Shown piece after piece: positions 36,470 through 45,400 of a stretch of 64,000 bases of DNA (positions are counted from its first letter, which is position 1; each line of letters starts with the position of its first letter). Source of the DNA: Actinomadura rubteroloni (GTDB lineage Bacteria > Actinomycetota > Actinomycetes > Streptosporangiales > Streptosporangiaceae); NCBI RefSeq assembly GCF_002911665.1, contig NZ_MTBP01000002.1, forward strand, positions 1,674,001 to 1,738,000, read 5' to 3'. The notes under the pieces are model-generated. The model worked only from the letters and a program-made list of their open reading frames with translations, searched no databases and was not told the DNA's origin. The position numbers and the translations under genes were made by a program.

Positions 36470-37786
36470 CTACCAGGAGCAGGGCAGGTCGGCGCGGACG
36501 ATCGTGGGGCCGCCGGGCGGGCTGTCCACGATGACCATCCCGTCGATGGTGGCGGCGCGGTCGGCGAGGCCCGCGAGACCGCCGTCGGGACGGACGACCG
36601 CGCCGCCCACCCCGTCGTCGATGATCTCCACGACGACCCAGGAGTCCTCCCGCGCGACCCGGACCGTCGCGCGGGTGGCCTCCGCGTACTTGGCGATGTT
36701 CGCCAGTGACTCGGCGACGATGAAGTACGCGATGCTCTCCACGGCCGCCGGGGGACGTTCGGGCAGGTCGACGGTGACCTCGACCGGCACCGGGGCGCGT
36801 CCGGCGAGGCCCGACAGCGCCGGGTCCAGGCCCCGGTCGGTGAGGATCGCCGGGTAGATGCCGCGCGCGAGGTCGCGCAGTTCCTGGATCGCCTCGCGGG
36901 TGCCGGCGTGCGCCTGCTCGATGAGGTCGCGGGCGCCCTCGGGGTCGTTGTCGAGCTTGGCGCGGGCGCGGCCGATGTCCATCGCGACGGCGAGGAGCCG
37001 CTGCTGGGCGCCGTCGTGCAGGTCCCGCTCGATGCGGCGGCGCTCGAACTCGACGGCGTCCACGCCGCGCGCCCGGCTCGCCCGCAGGTGCTCGGTCTTG
37101 GCGCGCAGCTCACGGTTCTCGGCCTGCGACGCGTTCGGCCCGAGCAGGAACGTGGCGTAGAGGGCGTGCGCGATGGCCATCGTCCGCGTGACGTACACGG
37201 CGCCGACGAGCAGCGCGGCGCCGATGACGCTCATCGGCAGCGCTTGAAGCGGGTTCCCCGCCCAGTACGAGACGACCCCGACGTTCACCTCGGTGCCGCC
37301 GCCGATCGCGACGATGAGCGGCAGGAACAGCAGCGTCCCGGTCAGCGCCCACATGAGGACCGAGGCGAGGAACTCCACCAGCCCGATCGGGAAGCGCAGC
37401 GCCAGGTAGATGAGGTCCTTCCAGGTCGCCGGGTCGAAGACCATCGCCTTGAGCTTGGGGAACGGGTTCGCGCCCTTCGGCAGCGGACGGTACGGATCCC
37501 GGATCCGCACGCCGAACGCCAGCCCCACGAGCCGCCGTTCCATCATCGCCGCGGCCCGCCAGGCGAGCATCATCAGCACGAGCAGCGGGAAGCCGATCCA
37601 GATGATCGTCAGCGCGCCCGACACGGCGATCCCGACGACCAGCCCGATGAAGTAGGCGAGCCCGAAGAAGAAGCTGAGGCCGAGGTACACGGCGGACGTC
37701 CAGGTCAGCGACGAGCCGAGCATCCGCGCCGGCCGCCACGCCCCGGTCGCGACCGTCCCGCGCCGGGTGATGCTGAGTGCGCTCAC
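36470..37786 (-). CDS. Sensor histidine kinase, NarL/DesK type
   Basis: The 438-residue kinase has four transmembrane segments in an N-terminal putative sensor domain (PF13796-like; SAVYLGLSFFFGLAYFIGLV, and LTIIWIGFPLLVLMMLAW), a HisKA_3 domain with the acceptor in RRRIERDLHDGAQQRLLAVA, and a HATPase_c domain (YFIVAESLANIAKYAEAT, IIDDGVGGAVV, GGLAGLADRA). GTG at 37786 is chosen because GGAGGGAC lies 4 bases upstream; the long in-frame upstream extension is antisense to the S33 peptidase gene and is rejected. It forms an operon with the response regulator. Confidence 0.93.
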   Translation of the reverse strand: MSALSITRRGTVATGAWRPARMLGSSLTWTSAVYLGLSFFFGLAYFIGLVVGIAVSGALTIIWIGFPLLVLMMLAWRAAAMMERRLVGLAFGVRIRDPYRPLPKGANPFPKLKAMVFDPATWKDLIYLALRFPIGLVEFLASVLMWALTGTLLFLPLIVAIGGGTEVNVGVVSYWAGNPLQALPMSVIGAALLVGAVYVTRTMAIAHALYATFLLGPNASQAENRELRAKTEHLRASRARGVDAVEFERRRIERDLHDGAQQRLLAVAMDIGRARAKLDNDPEGARDLIEQAHAGTREAIQELRDLARGIYPAILTDRGLDPALSGLAGRAPVPVEVTVDLPERPPAAVESIAYFIVAESLANIAKYAEATRATVRVAREDSWVVVEIIDDGVGGAVVRPDGGLAGLADRAATIDGMVIVDSPPGGPTIVRADLPCSW

Positions 37787-37874
37787 AATGTCCCTCCGTG
37801 CCGTCCCGCCCTGACGTGCTCCAGCCTCGCCGACCCCGGCCGTGTCCGGCCATGGAGCGTCCCGCCGAGCCGCC

Positions 37875-37892
37875 GGTGGGGTTAACCCCACC
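37875..37892. promoter_or_regulatory. Perfect 18-bp palindrome, candidate operator
   Basis: GGTGGGGTTAACCCCACC is a perfect dyad in the gap between the divergent two-component operon and the S33 peptidase gene. A copy with one mismatch lies upstream of the DUF4097 lipoprotein gene at 15161. Autoregulation by the neighbouring response regulator is the simplest explanation. Confidence 0.6.
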
Positions 37893-37972
37893 CGGCCCGC
37901 GGGCTGGCCCGCTTTCGGCTGTCGGGCCTGGCCCAGTGCTCTCGCCCGTGCCGGTCCGCGACCGTGGTCGCC

Positions 37973-39574
37973 ATGACAAGAGCGTCGCATCCCCCCGGAA
38001 TCCGCCGCATCGCGGCGGTCCTCCTTCCCCTCGCGGCGGCCGGTCTCACGTCCGTGCCGGCGCACGCTGCGGCGACCGACCGGACGAGCCCGGCCGAGGC
38101 CAGGCGGGTGGACCGCGTGCCCGCGCCCGTCCTGCGCTGGACGGCCTGCCGGACGACCGCCGAGTGCGCCACCGCGCGGCTCCCGCTGGACTACGACGAT
38201 CCGCACGGCCCGACGATCGAGGTGGCGCTGCTGCGGGTGCGGGCGAAGGATCCCGCGCACCGGCTGGGCACCCTGTTCGTCAACCCGGGCGGCCCCGGCG
38301 ACTCGTCCCGGGACCTGGCCGCCCTGGCGCCCCGGTTCCTCAGCCGCACGCTGCTCGACCGGTTCGACACCGTCGGCGTGGACCCGCGCGGAGTCGGCGG
38401 CAGCCGCGTGCGGTGCTTCGCCACCGAGGCGGAGCAGCAGCGCGCCCTGGCCCCGTTCACGACCGTCCCGTTCCCGGCCGCCCGCGCCGACCAGCGCGCC
38501 TGGACGTCCGCCGCCCGGACGCTCGGACGGGCCTGCTCCACGACGGGACGGCGGATCGCGTCGGCGATGTCGACCGCCGAGACCGCCCGCGACATGGACG
38601 TCCTGCGCCGCGCCCTCGGCGACCGCAAGCTGACCTACCTCGGCGAGTCCTACGGGTCCTACCTCGGGCAGGTCTACGCCAACATGTTCCCCGACCGCGT
38701 CCGGGCGGTGGCCATCGACGGCATCGCCGACCCGCGCGCCTGGGTCGGGACGCCCGCCACCGCGAACGTGCCCGTCTTCGACCGGCTGGGCTCGGCGCAC
38801 GCCACCTCCCGGGCGCTGCGCGAGCTGCTGGAGCGCTGCCGGCGCGTCGGCCCGTCCCGGTGCTCGTTCGCCGACGCCGACCCGCGAGCCCGGTTCGACC
38901 GGCTTGCCGCCCGGCTCCGCGACCGTCCGCTCCAGCTCACCGGCGAGCCGGCGCCCTTCACCTACGCCGACCTGATCGGCGACACCGCCGACCGGTTGCG
39001 CGAGCCGGACGGGTTCACGGGCCTGATCGCCGAGCTGACCGACCTGGCGCAGCTCACCGAGCCCGGCACGACAGACCGGGTCCGCTCCGCCGCCGCGCGG
39101 CGCCTCCGCGCGAAGGCGGCCTACGACAACCACCCCGAAGCCCAGTCCGGGGTGCTCTGCACTGACAGCCTGCACGCCGCGTCGACCGCGTCGTGGCCCG
39201 CGGCCGCCGCAGCAGCCGACCGCCGGACCGCCTACTTCGGCGCGTACTGGGCGTGGGCGACGGTCCAGTGCGCCCACAACACCTGGACGGCCCACGACGA
39301 GGACGTCTACCGAGGCCCGTTCGACCGCCGCACGGCCGCGCCCGTGCTCGTCGTCGGGAGCAAGTGGGACCCGGCCACCAGCTACGACAATGCGGTCAAC
39401 GTGGCGAGGCTGCTGCCCAACAGCCGCCTGGTCGCCAGCGACAGCTGGGGCCACGGCGCCCTGCTGACGTCCGCGTGCGCCACCGACGCGATCTACGGCT
39501 ACCTGACCGACCCGCAGGCCCCGCGGCCGAGGACGACCCGCTGCCACGGCGACGACCAGCCCTTCGAGCCCTGA
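37973..39574 (+). CDS. Secreted S33-type alpha/beta hydrolase (tripeptidyl aminopeptidase-like)
   Basis: The 533-residue protein has a signal peptide ending near AHAAA, an alpha/beta hydrolase core and a TAP-like C-terminal domain. The oxyanion region is LFVNPGGPGDSSRDLA, the nucleophile serine is in YLGESYGSYLGQVYAN, the aspartate in LVVGSKWDPATSYDNAV and the histidine in DSWGHGALLTSACATD. This matches actinomycete SlpD/E and Tap mycelial proteases. It is divergent from the two-component operon, and a terminator follows. ATG at 37973 is preferred to a GTG at 37964; neither has a clear ribosome binding site. Confidence 0.88.
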   Translation: MTRASHPPGIRRIAAVLLPLAAAGLTSVPAHAAATDRTSPAEARRVDRVPAPVLRWTACRTTAECATARLPLDYDDPHGPTIEVALLRVRAKDPAHRLGTLFVNPGGPGDSSRDLAALAPRFLSRTLLDRFDTVGVDPRGVGGSRVRCFATEAEQQRALAPFTTVPFPAARADQRAWTSAARTLGRACSTTGRRIASAMSTAETARDMDVLRRALGDRKLTYLGESYGSYLGQVYANMFPDRVRAVAIDGIADPRAWVGTPATANVPVFDRLGSAHATSRALRELLERCRRVGPSRCSFADADPRARFDRLAARLRDRPLQLTGEPAPFTYADLIGDTADRLREPDGFTGLIAELTDLAQLTEPGTTDRVRSAAARRLRAKAAYDNHPEAQSGVLCTDSLHAASTASWPAAAAAADRRTAYFGAYWAWATVQCAHNTWTAHDEDVYRGPFDRRTAAPVLVVGSKWDPATSYDNAVNVARLLPNSRLVASDSWGHGALLTSACATDAIYGYLTDPQAPRPRTTRCHGDDQPFEP

Positions 39575-39580
39575 CGATGC

Positions 39581-39616
39581 GACCGCCCCCGCCCGGAGGT
39601 CCGGACGGGGGCGGTC
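39581..39616. terminator. Stem-loop terminator
   Basis: GACCGCCCCCGCCCGG pairs with CCGGACGGGGGCGGTC (one G-T) around a short loop, between the convergent S33 peptidase and rho genes. Confidence 0.75.
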
Positions 39617-39628
39617 ACGCGCCGAGGG

Positions 39629-41578
39629 TCAGCGGTCGTCGCTGATCGTCGTCTTCTGCACCTGGAGCATGAACTCCGCGTTGGACTTGGTCTCCTTCAT
39701 CTTCTCGATGAGGAGCTCCAGCGCCTGCTGGGTGTCCAGCGCGTGCAGGACGCGGCGGAGCTGCCACACGATCCGCAGCTCCTCCGGCGCCATGAGGATC
39801 TCTTCCTTACGGGTGCTGGACTGGTCGACGTCCACCGCCGGGAAGATCCGCTTGTCGGCCAGGGACCGGTTGAGCTTCAGCTCCATGTTGCCGGTGCCCT
39901 TGAACTCCTCGAAGATGACCTCGTCCATCCGCGAGCCGGTCTCGACCAGCGCGGTGGCGAGGATCGTCAGCGAGCCGCCGTTCTCGATGTTGCGCGCCGC
40001 GCCGAAGAACCGCTTGGGCGGGTACAGCGCCGTCGAGTCGACACCGCCGGACAGGATGCGGCCGGACGCGGGCGCCGCCAGGTTGTAGGCCCGGCCGAGG
40101 CGCGTGATCGAGTCCAGCAGCACGACGACGTCGTGGCCCAGCTCGACCAGCCGCTTGGCCCGCTCGATCGCCAGCTCGGCGACCGTCGTGTGGTCCTCGG
40201 CGGGACGGTCGAAGGTCGAGTGGATGACCTCGCCCTTCACCGACCGCTGCATGTCGGTGACCTCTTCGGGCCGCTCGTCCACCAGCACGACCATCAGGTG
40301 GCACTCGGGGTTGTTCTCGGCGATCGCGTTGGCGATCGACTGGAGCACCATCGTCTTGCCGGCCTTGGGCGGCGACACGATCAGGCCGCGCTGGCCCTTG
40401 CCGATCGGCGACACCAGGTCGATGATCCGCGTCGTCAGGATGCCCGGGTCCGACTCCAGCCGCAGCCGCTCCTGCGGGTACAGCGGGGTCAGCTTGCTGA
40501 ACTCGACCCGGCCCTTGGCCTGGTCGGGCTCCATCCCGTTGACGGTGTCGAGCCGCACCAGCGCGTTGAACTTCTCGCGCCGCTCGCCCTCGCGGGCCTG
40601 CCGGACGGCGCCGGTGACGACGTCGCCCTTGCGCAGCCCGTTCTTGCGGACCTGCGCCAGCGAGACGTACACGTCGTTCGGGCCGGGCAGGTAGCCGGTC
40701 GTCCGGACGAACGCGTAGTTGTCCAGGATGTCCAGGATTCCGGCGACCGGGATGAGGACGTCGTCCTCGGTGACCACCGGCTCCTCGAAGCGCTCGCGCC
40801 CGCCGCGCCCGCCCCGGTTGCGCTCGCGGAACCGGCGCCCGCGCCGCCCGCGGTTGCCCTCGTCGTCGTCGGGACCCGTCTGGCCGCCGCCCCCGGCGTT
40901 CTGGCCGCCGCGCTGGCGGTTCTGCTGGTCGCCGCCGCGCTCGCCACGGTCGCCGCGCTCGCCGCGGTCCCGGTCCCGGTCCCGGCCGCCACGGGTGCGC
41001 TGCCGGCCGCCCTCGCGTCCGCCACCCTGACCCTGCTGGCCGTCGCCGTCCTCGCCCTGACCCTGGCCCTGGCCGTCGGCGCGCCCCTCGGCGCGGCCCC
41101 GGCGCTGCTCCCGCTCGCCCTGCGGCTGACGCTCACCGCGCGCGGTCTTGTCGGCCGTCCGCTCGGCGCGCTCGCTCTTGGCGGGCTGCTCGGCCTCGAT
41201 GCTCGTCTGGACGGCCGCCTGGCCGTTCACCGCGGCCTGGCCGGTCGCGACGGCCGGCTCGGCGTCGCGCTTGGCGGCGACCCGGGTGCGGCGCGGACGC
41301 TCGGCCGGGGCGTTCTCAGCGGCTCCCTGCTCGCCGCCCCCGGAGCCCTGCGCGCCGCCGCCCTGCTTGTCCTGGATGGCGGCGATGAGCTGGCTCTTGC
41401 GCATCCCGGTCGTCCCGGTGATGCCGAGGTCGGACGCGAGCTTCCGCAGCTCGGGCAACACCATGCCCGACAGGCCGGTGCCGGTCCGGCGGCGCCGGGG
41501 GGCGGCGGGCTCGGCGCCGCCCTCGGCGCCCGGAGCCGTCGCGGTGGCGTCCGTCAGGAGTTCGCTGGATTCGCTCAC
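39629..41578 (-). CDS. rho: Transcription termination factor Rho
   Basis: The 649-residue helicase has an N-terminal Rho_N helical domain (LPELRKLASDLGITGTTGMR), a long disordered insertion of about 75-255 rich in arginine, glycine, glutamine and glutamate (for example GDRGERGGDQQNRQRGG), the RNA-binding cold-shock domain (AGILDILDNYAFVRTTGYLP) and the ATPase core (GLIVSPPKAGKTMVLQSIA; LMVVLVDERPEEVTDMQR). The insertion is typical of high-GC actinobacteria and adds RNA affinity. GTG start follows AAGGA. Its position after the threonine genes is conserved in actinomycetes. Confidence 0.96.
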   Translation of the reverse strand: MSESSELLTDATATAPGAEGGAEPAAPRRRRTGTGLSGMVLPELRKLASDLGITGTTGMRKSQLIAAIQDKQGGGAQGSGGGEQGAAENAPAERPRRTRVAAKRDAEPAVATGQAAVNGQAAVQTSIEAEQPAKSERAERTADKTARGERQPQGEREQRRGRAEGRADGQGQGQGEDGDGQQGQGGGREGGRQRTRGGRDRDRDRGERGDRGERGGDQQNRQRGGQNAGGGGQTGPDDDEGNRGRRGRRFRERNRGGRGGRERFEEPVVTEDDVLIPVAGILDILDNYAFVRTTGYLPGPNDVYVSLAQVRKNGLRKGDVVTGAVRQAREGERREKFNALVRLDTVNGMEPDQAKGRVEFSKLTPLYPQERLRLESDPGILTTRIIDLVSPIGKGQRGLIVSPPKAGKTMVLQSIANAIAENNPECHLMVVLVDERPEEVTDMQRSVKGEVIHSTFDRPAEDHTTVAELAIERAKRLVELGHDVVVLLDSITRLGRAYNLAAPASGRILSGGVDSTALYPPKRFFGAARNIENGGSLTILATALVETGSRMDEVIFEEFKGTGNMELKLNRSLADKRIFPAVDVDQSSTRKEEILMAPEELRIVWQLRRVLHALDTQQALELLIEKMKETKSNAEFMLQVQKTTISDDR

Positions 41579-42022
41579 TAAGGGTCCTTCCCAGGGAGCG
41601 GGCGTTGGCCGGCGATCGGCCAGTCAACCCGGTTATGCGGCCCGGCGGGGGCGCCGAGTCGGGCTTCGCCGGTCGCGGTGGGACCGCGACCCGCGGATTC
41701 TGGGCACAGCCAGATGATGGACGGGACGGTTTGCTCGCGGGTGTCCCCAGTACCGCCACGTCCGCAGATTCGGTGGGATGCCGGACAACGGATTGTCACG
41801 GTCTCGGGAAGCCTAGTACGCGGGACCCGCCGATCCCGGAGGTCGGACGGGTGACGCACGGCTGACGAGCACACGGCCCCGAACGGGGCATCTGGTGCGG
41901 CATTCAGCCTAACATCACCAGGGCGCACTGCTATTCCCCAGAGGTCGTTGTGTTCGCATTTTACCTGCCGGATCTCCACGCCCCGCCGGACCGGCGCGGC
42001 ACGGGACCCGTGCGGTCGCGGG
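41579..42022 (-). promoter_or_regulatory. Long rho leader and promoter region
   Basis: This 444-base gap between thrB and rho has no credible coding frame. On the minus strand a TAGGCT box at 41906-41911 could be the rho -10 element, which would give a leader of about 320 bases. A small hairpin CCCCGAACGGGG lies just downstream of it near 41878. Long leaders are common for rho and fit autoregulation by premature termination, which is inferred here. Confidence 0.4.
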
Positions 42023-42979
42023 TCAGGCCCCCGCGCCGGTCGTCCCCGGTCGGACGCCCGCGCCTCGGGGGGCGACGTCCAACGGGTGTACGTGCCAGCT
42101 TTTACCCGTCCGCGCATCTATCGAATCAAGTCGTGATGCGGTTGTGAAGGCCAGGACAGTAGGTCCTGCCCCGGAAATGACCGCCGGGACCCCTTCTTCC
42201 CGCAACGCCGCGACGAGGGCGGCCGATTCCGGCATCGCGGGCGCCCGGTAATCCTGGTGCAGCCGGTCCTCGGTGGCGTCGAGGAGGACGGCGTCGTCCA
42301 GCCCGCCGGTGAGCGCCGCGACGAGCAGCGCCGCGCGGCCCGCGTTGGCGGCGGCGTCGGCGTGCGGGACGGTCGCGGGCAGGAGTCCGCGCGCCCGCTC
42401 GGTCGCCAGCCGGGTGTCCGGGACGAACACCACGACCTGCGCGTCCTTCGGTTCGAGCCGGACGAGCCGGGGGCCGTGCGGGGTCGTCCAGGCGATCGTC
42501 AGGCCGCCCGCCAGGCACGGCGCGACGTTGTCGGGATGGCCCTCGATCTCGGTGGCGAGGCGCAGCGCGAACGCGTCGTCCAGCAGCGCGCCGTGCGGGT
42601 GCAGCGCCCGCGCGGCGAGGATCCCGGCGACGATCGCGGCCGACGACGAGCCGAGCCCGCGGCTGTGCGGGATGCGGTTCACGCAGGTCAGACGGATCCC
42701 GGCGACGTCCCCGAGGGGCTGCGGCGCGACCGCGTCCAGTTCCGCGAGCGCCTGGCGCAGCACCTTCACGATCAGGTGCTGCTCGCCCCGGTCGGCGACC
42801 TCGGCGCCCTCGCCCGTCACGTCCAGCGCGACGCCGGTGAACGCGGCGCCCGCCGGGTCGATCTCGACGGTGACGTCGTCGTACAGCGCGAGCGCGAGGC
42901 CGAGGGAGTCGAAGCCGGGGCCGAGGTTCGCGCTCGTCGCCGGAACCCGTACGGTGACCGGCTCCGGCCGCGCCGTCAC
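42023..42979 (-). CDS. thrB: Homoserine kinase
   Basis: The 318-residue GHMP kinase phosphorylates homoserine in threonine biosynthesis. The N-terminal motif VRVPATSANLGPGFDSLGLA and the ATP-binding PHSRGLGSSSAAIVAGILAA are diagnostic, with the third GHMP motif near PAVISGAGPTVLAF. GTG at 42979 overlaps the thrC stop (GTGA), so the two are translationally coupled. Confidence 0.95.
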   Translation of the reverse strand: MTARPEPVTVRVPATSANLGPGFDSLGLALALYDDVTVEIDPAGAAFTGVALDVTGEGAEVADRGEQHLIVKVLRQALAELDAVAPQPLGDVAGIRLTCVNRIPHSRGLGSSSAAIVAGILAARALHPHGALLDDAFALRLATEIEGHPDNVAPCLAGGLTIAWTTPHGPRLVRLEPKDAQVVVFVPDTRLATERARGLLPATVPHADAAANAGRAALLVAALTGGLDDAVLLDATEDRLHQDYRAPAMPESAALVAALREEGVPAVISGAGPTVLAFTTASRLDSIDARTGKSWHVHPLDVAPRGAGVRPGTTGAGA

Positions 42980-44043
42980 GTGAGGCCCAGCGCCGACGCC
43001 GCCGAGTGCGCGTCGACCTTGACGGTCATCGGCGCGGGCGCGCCGGAGATCGCCCAGTCCGGGTCCTTGAGGCCGTTTCCGGTCACCGTGCAGACGACCT
43101 TGGAGCCGCGCTCCACGTCCCCGGCGGCGTGCGCCTGGAGCAGCCCGGCCACGCTCGCCGCGGACGCCGGCTCCACGAACACGCCCTCCTCGGCGGCCAG
43201 CAGCCGGTACGCGGCGAGGATCTGCCGGTCGGTGACGGAGTCGATCGCGCCGCCGGACTCGTCCCGCGCGGCGATCGCGAGGTCCCACGAGGCGGGGTTG
43301 CCGATGCGGATCGCGGTCGCGATCGTCTGCGGCTTCAGCACCGGCTCGCCCTTGACGAACGGGGCCGCGCCGGACGCCTGGAAACCCAGCATCCGGGGCG
43401 TCCGGGACGCGACGGAGTCCGCCGCGTACTCCCGGTACCCCATCCAGTACGCCGAGATGTTGCCGGCGTTGCCGACGGGCAGGCAGTGGACGTCCGGGGC
43501 GTCGCCGAGCGCGTCCACGATCTCGAACGCGGCGGTCTTCTGCCCCTGGAGCCGGTACTTGTTCACCGAGTTCACGAGGGCGACCGGGTAGTCCACCGAC
43601 AGCTTGCGGGCCAGTTCCAGGCAGTCGTCGAAGTTGCCGTCCACCTGGAGCAGCCGCGCGCCGTGCACGAGCGCCTGCGCGAGCTTGCCCATCGCGATCT
43701 TGCCCTGCGGGACGAGCACCGCGCACGTCATGCCCGCGCGCACCGCGTACGCGGCGGCCGACGCCGACGTGTTCCCGGTGGACGCGCAGATCACGGCCTT
43801 CGCGCCGTTCTCGGCGGCCTTGCTGATGGCCATCGTCATCCCGCGGTCCTTGAACGACCCCGTCGGGTTGGCGCCCTCGACCTTCAGGTAGACCTCGCAG
43901 CCGGTGAGCTGCGACACCCGGTGCGCCGGGACGAGCGGCGTGCCGCCCTCCAGCAGGGTGATGACCGGCGTCTTCGCCGTCACCGGCAGCCGGTCACGGT
44001 ACTCCTCGATGAGGCCGCGCCAGGCGCGAGCGGTCGCGTTCAC
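42976..44043 (-). CDS. thrC: Threonine synthase
   Basis: The 355-residue PLP enzyme converts phosphohomoserine to threonine. The PLP lysine is in NPTGSFKDRGMTMAISKA, and the phosphate-binding loop is in HCLPVGNAGNISAYWMGY. Length matches the short fold-type II class. It follows hom by 58 bases and overlaps thrB. Confidence 0.95.
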   Translation of the reverse strand: MNATARAWRGLIEEYRDRLPVTAKTPVITLLEGGTPLVPAHRVSQLTGCEVYLKVEGANPTGSFKDRGMTMAISKAAENGAKAVICASTGNTSASAAAYAVRAGMTCAVLVPQGKIAMGKLAQALVHGARLLQVDGNFDDCLELARKLSVDYPVALVNSVNKYRLQGQKTAAFEIVDALGDAPDVHCLPVGNAGNISAYWMGYREYAADSVASRTPRMLGFQASGAAPFVKGEPVLKPQTIATAIRIGNPASWDLAIAARDESGGAIDSVTDRQILAAYRLLAAEEGVFVEPASAASVAGLLQAHAAGDVERGSKVVCTVTGNGLKDPDWAISGAPAPMTVKVDAHSAASALGLT

Positions 44044-44101
44044 GTCGATCTCCTAGGACGACCTGCGGTTTCTCCGGCAAGTGTAAAGCCGCGGCGACGC
44101 G

Positions 44102-45400
44102 CTACTCGTCACCTTCAACGCGCATCACGCTCGCCACCTCGCGCACGCTGTCAAACTCCCGCAGTTTCTCCACGGTCGCCGACAGCGCCGCGTCGGGCGC
44201 GCGGTGGGTCACGATGACGAGCTGCGCGTCGTCCCCGAGCCCCTCCTGCCGGACGGCCTGGATGGACACGCCGTGCCGCGCGAACTCCGTCGCGACGGTC
44301 GCGAGCACGCCGGACCGGTCGTCCACGTCGAGCTGCACGTAGTACCGGGTCACGGTGTCGCCCATCGGCAGGACCGGCAGCGACGCGTACGTCACCTCGA
44401 CCGGGCCGGGGCTGCCGCCGACGAGGTTGCGCGCGACCGCGACGAGGTCCCCGAGGATCGCCGACGCGGTCGGGGCGCCGCCCGCGCCCGCGCCGTAGAA
44501 CATGAGCGAGCCCGCCGACTGCGCCTCCACGAACACCGCGTTGTACGCCTCGCGGACGCTGGCCAGCGGGTGGCCGCGCGGGATCATCGCCGGGTAGACG
44601 CGGACGGACACGCCCCGGTCCGCGCCGTCCGGGCCGGGGACGCGCTCGCAGATGGCCAGCAGCTTGACGACGCTGTCCATCTCCTTGGCGCCCGCGACGT
44701 CCGCCGCCGACACCTCGGTGATGCCCTCGCGGTGGACGTCCGCCGCCGTCACGGGCGTGTGGAACGCGAGCTGGGCGAGGATCGCGGCCTTGGCGGCGGC
44801 GTCGAAGCCCTCGACGTCCGCCGTCGGGTCGGCCTCGGCGTACCCGAGCTCCTGCGCCTCCTCCAGGGCCTCCTGGAAGCCGGCGCCGTGGGTGTCCATC
44901 TGGTCGAGGATGTAGTTCGTCGTGCCGTTCACGATGCCCAGCACGCGCTGCACCCGGTCCCCGACCAGGGACTCGCGCAGCGGGCGCAGCAGCGGGATCG
45001 CGCCCGCCACCGACGCCTCGTAGTACAGGTCGGCGCCGTACTCGCGGGCGGCGGCGAACAACGTCGCGCCGTCCTCGGCGAGCAGCGCCTTGTTCGCCGT
45101 GATGACCGACTTGCCGGACTTCATCGCGGCCAGCATCAGCGATCGCGCGGGCTCGATGCCCCCGATCACCTCGATGACGATGTCCACGTCGTCGCGGGTG
45201 ACGAGGTTCTCGGCGTCGGTCGTCAGCAGCGCCGGGGCCACGCCCTCCCGGACGCGGTCGCGGCGCCGCACCGCGACGCCCGCCAGCTCCAGCGGGACGC
45301 CGACCCGCGCCGCGAGATCGTCGGCCTGCTCCTCCAGCAGCCGCACGACCTGGGTGCCGACCACGCCGCACCCGAGCAGCGCCACCCGCAACGGTTTCAC
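44102..45400 (-). CDS. hom: Homoserine dehydrogenase with ACT domain
   Basis: The 432-residue enzyme reduces aspartate semialdehyde to homoserine. The NAD(P) motif is VALLGCGVVGTQVVRLL, the catalytic region includes YYEASVAGAIPLLRPLRESL and NGTTNYILDQM, and a C-terminal ACT domain (about 355-432) begins YYVQLDVDDRSGVLATVA, the usual site of threonine feedback inhibition. Its start overlaps the lysA stop by 4 bases. Confidence 0.95.
   Translation of the reverse strand: MKPLRVALLGCGVVGTQVVRLLEEQADDLAARVGVPLELAGVAVRRRDRVREGVAPALLTTDAENLVTRDDVDIVIEVIGGIEPARSLMLAAMKSGKSVITANKALLAEDGATLFAAAREYGADLYYEASVAGAIPLLRPLRESLVGDRVQRVLGIVNGTTNYILDQMDTHGAGFQEALEEAQELGYAEADPTADVEGFDAAAKAAILAQLAFHTPVTAADVHREGITEVSAADVAGAKEMDSVVKLLAICERVPGPDGADRGVSVRVYPAMIPRGHPLASVREAYNAVFVEAQSAGSLMFYGAGAGGAPTASAILGDLVAVARNLVGGSPGPVEVTYASLPVLPMGDTVTRYYVQLDVDDRSGVLATVATEFARHGVSIQAVRQEGLGDDAQLVIVTHRAPDAALSATVEKLREFDSVREVASVMRVEGDE

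Noticed and set aside
36470..39547. Extension of the histidine kinase upstream to a 1025-residue protein
   Set aside because: The extra N-terminal part is antisense to the S33 peptidase gene and low-complexity, while a good ribosome binding site precedes GTG 37786.
40790..41120. Glycine/arginine repeats in rho as a possible assembly artefact or tandem repeat element
   Set aside because: Such a disordered insertion is normal for actinobacterial Rho, and codons vary between repeats.
44652..44915. Serine/threonine-rich plus-strand frames inside hom and other core genes
   Set aside because: These are antisense shadows that recur throughout the window and lack ribosome binding sites and motifs.
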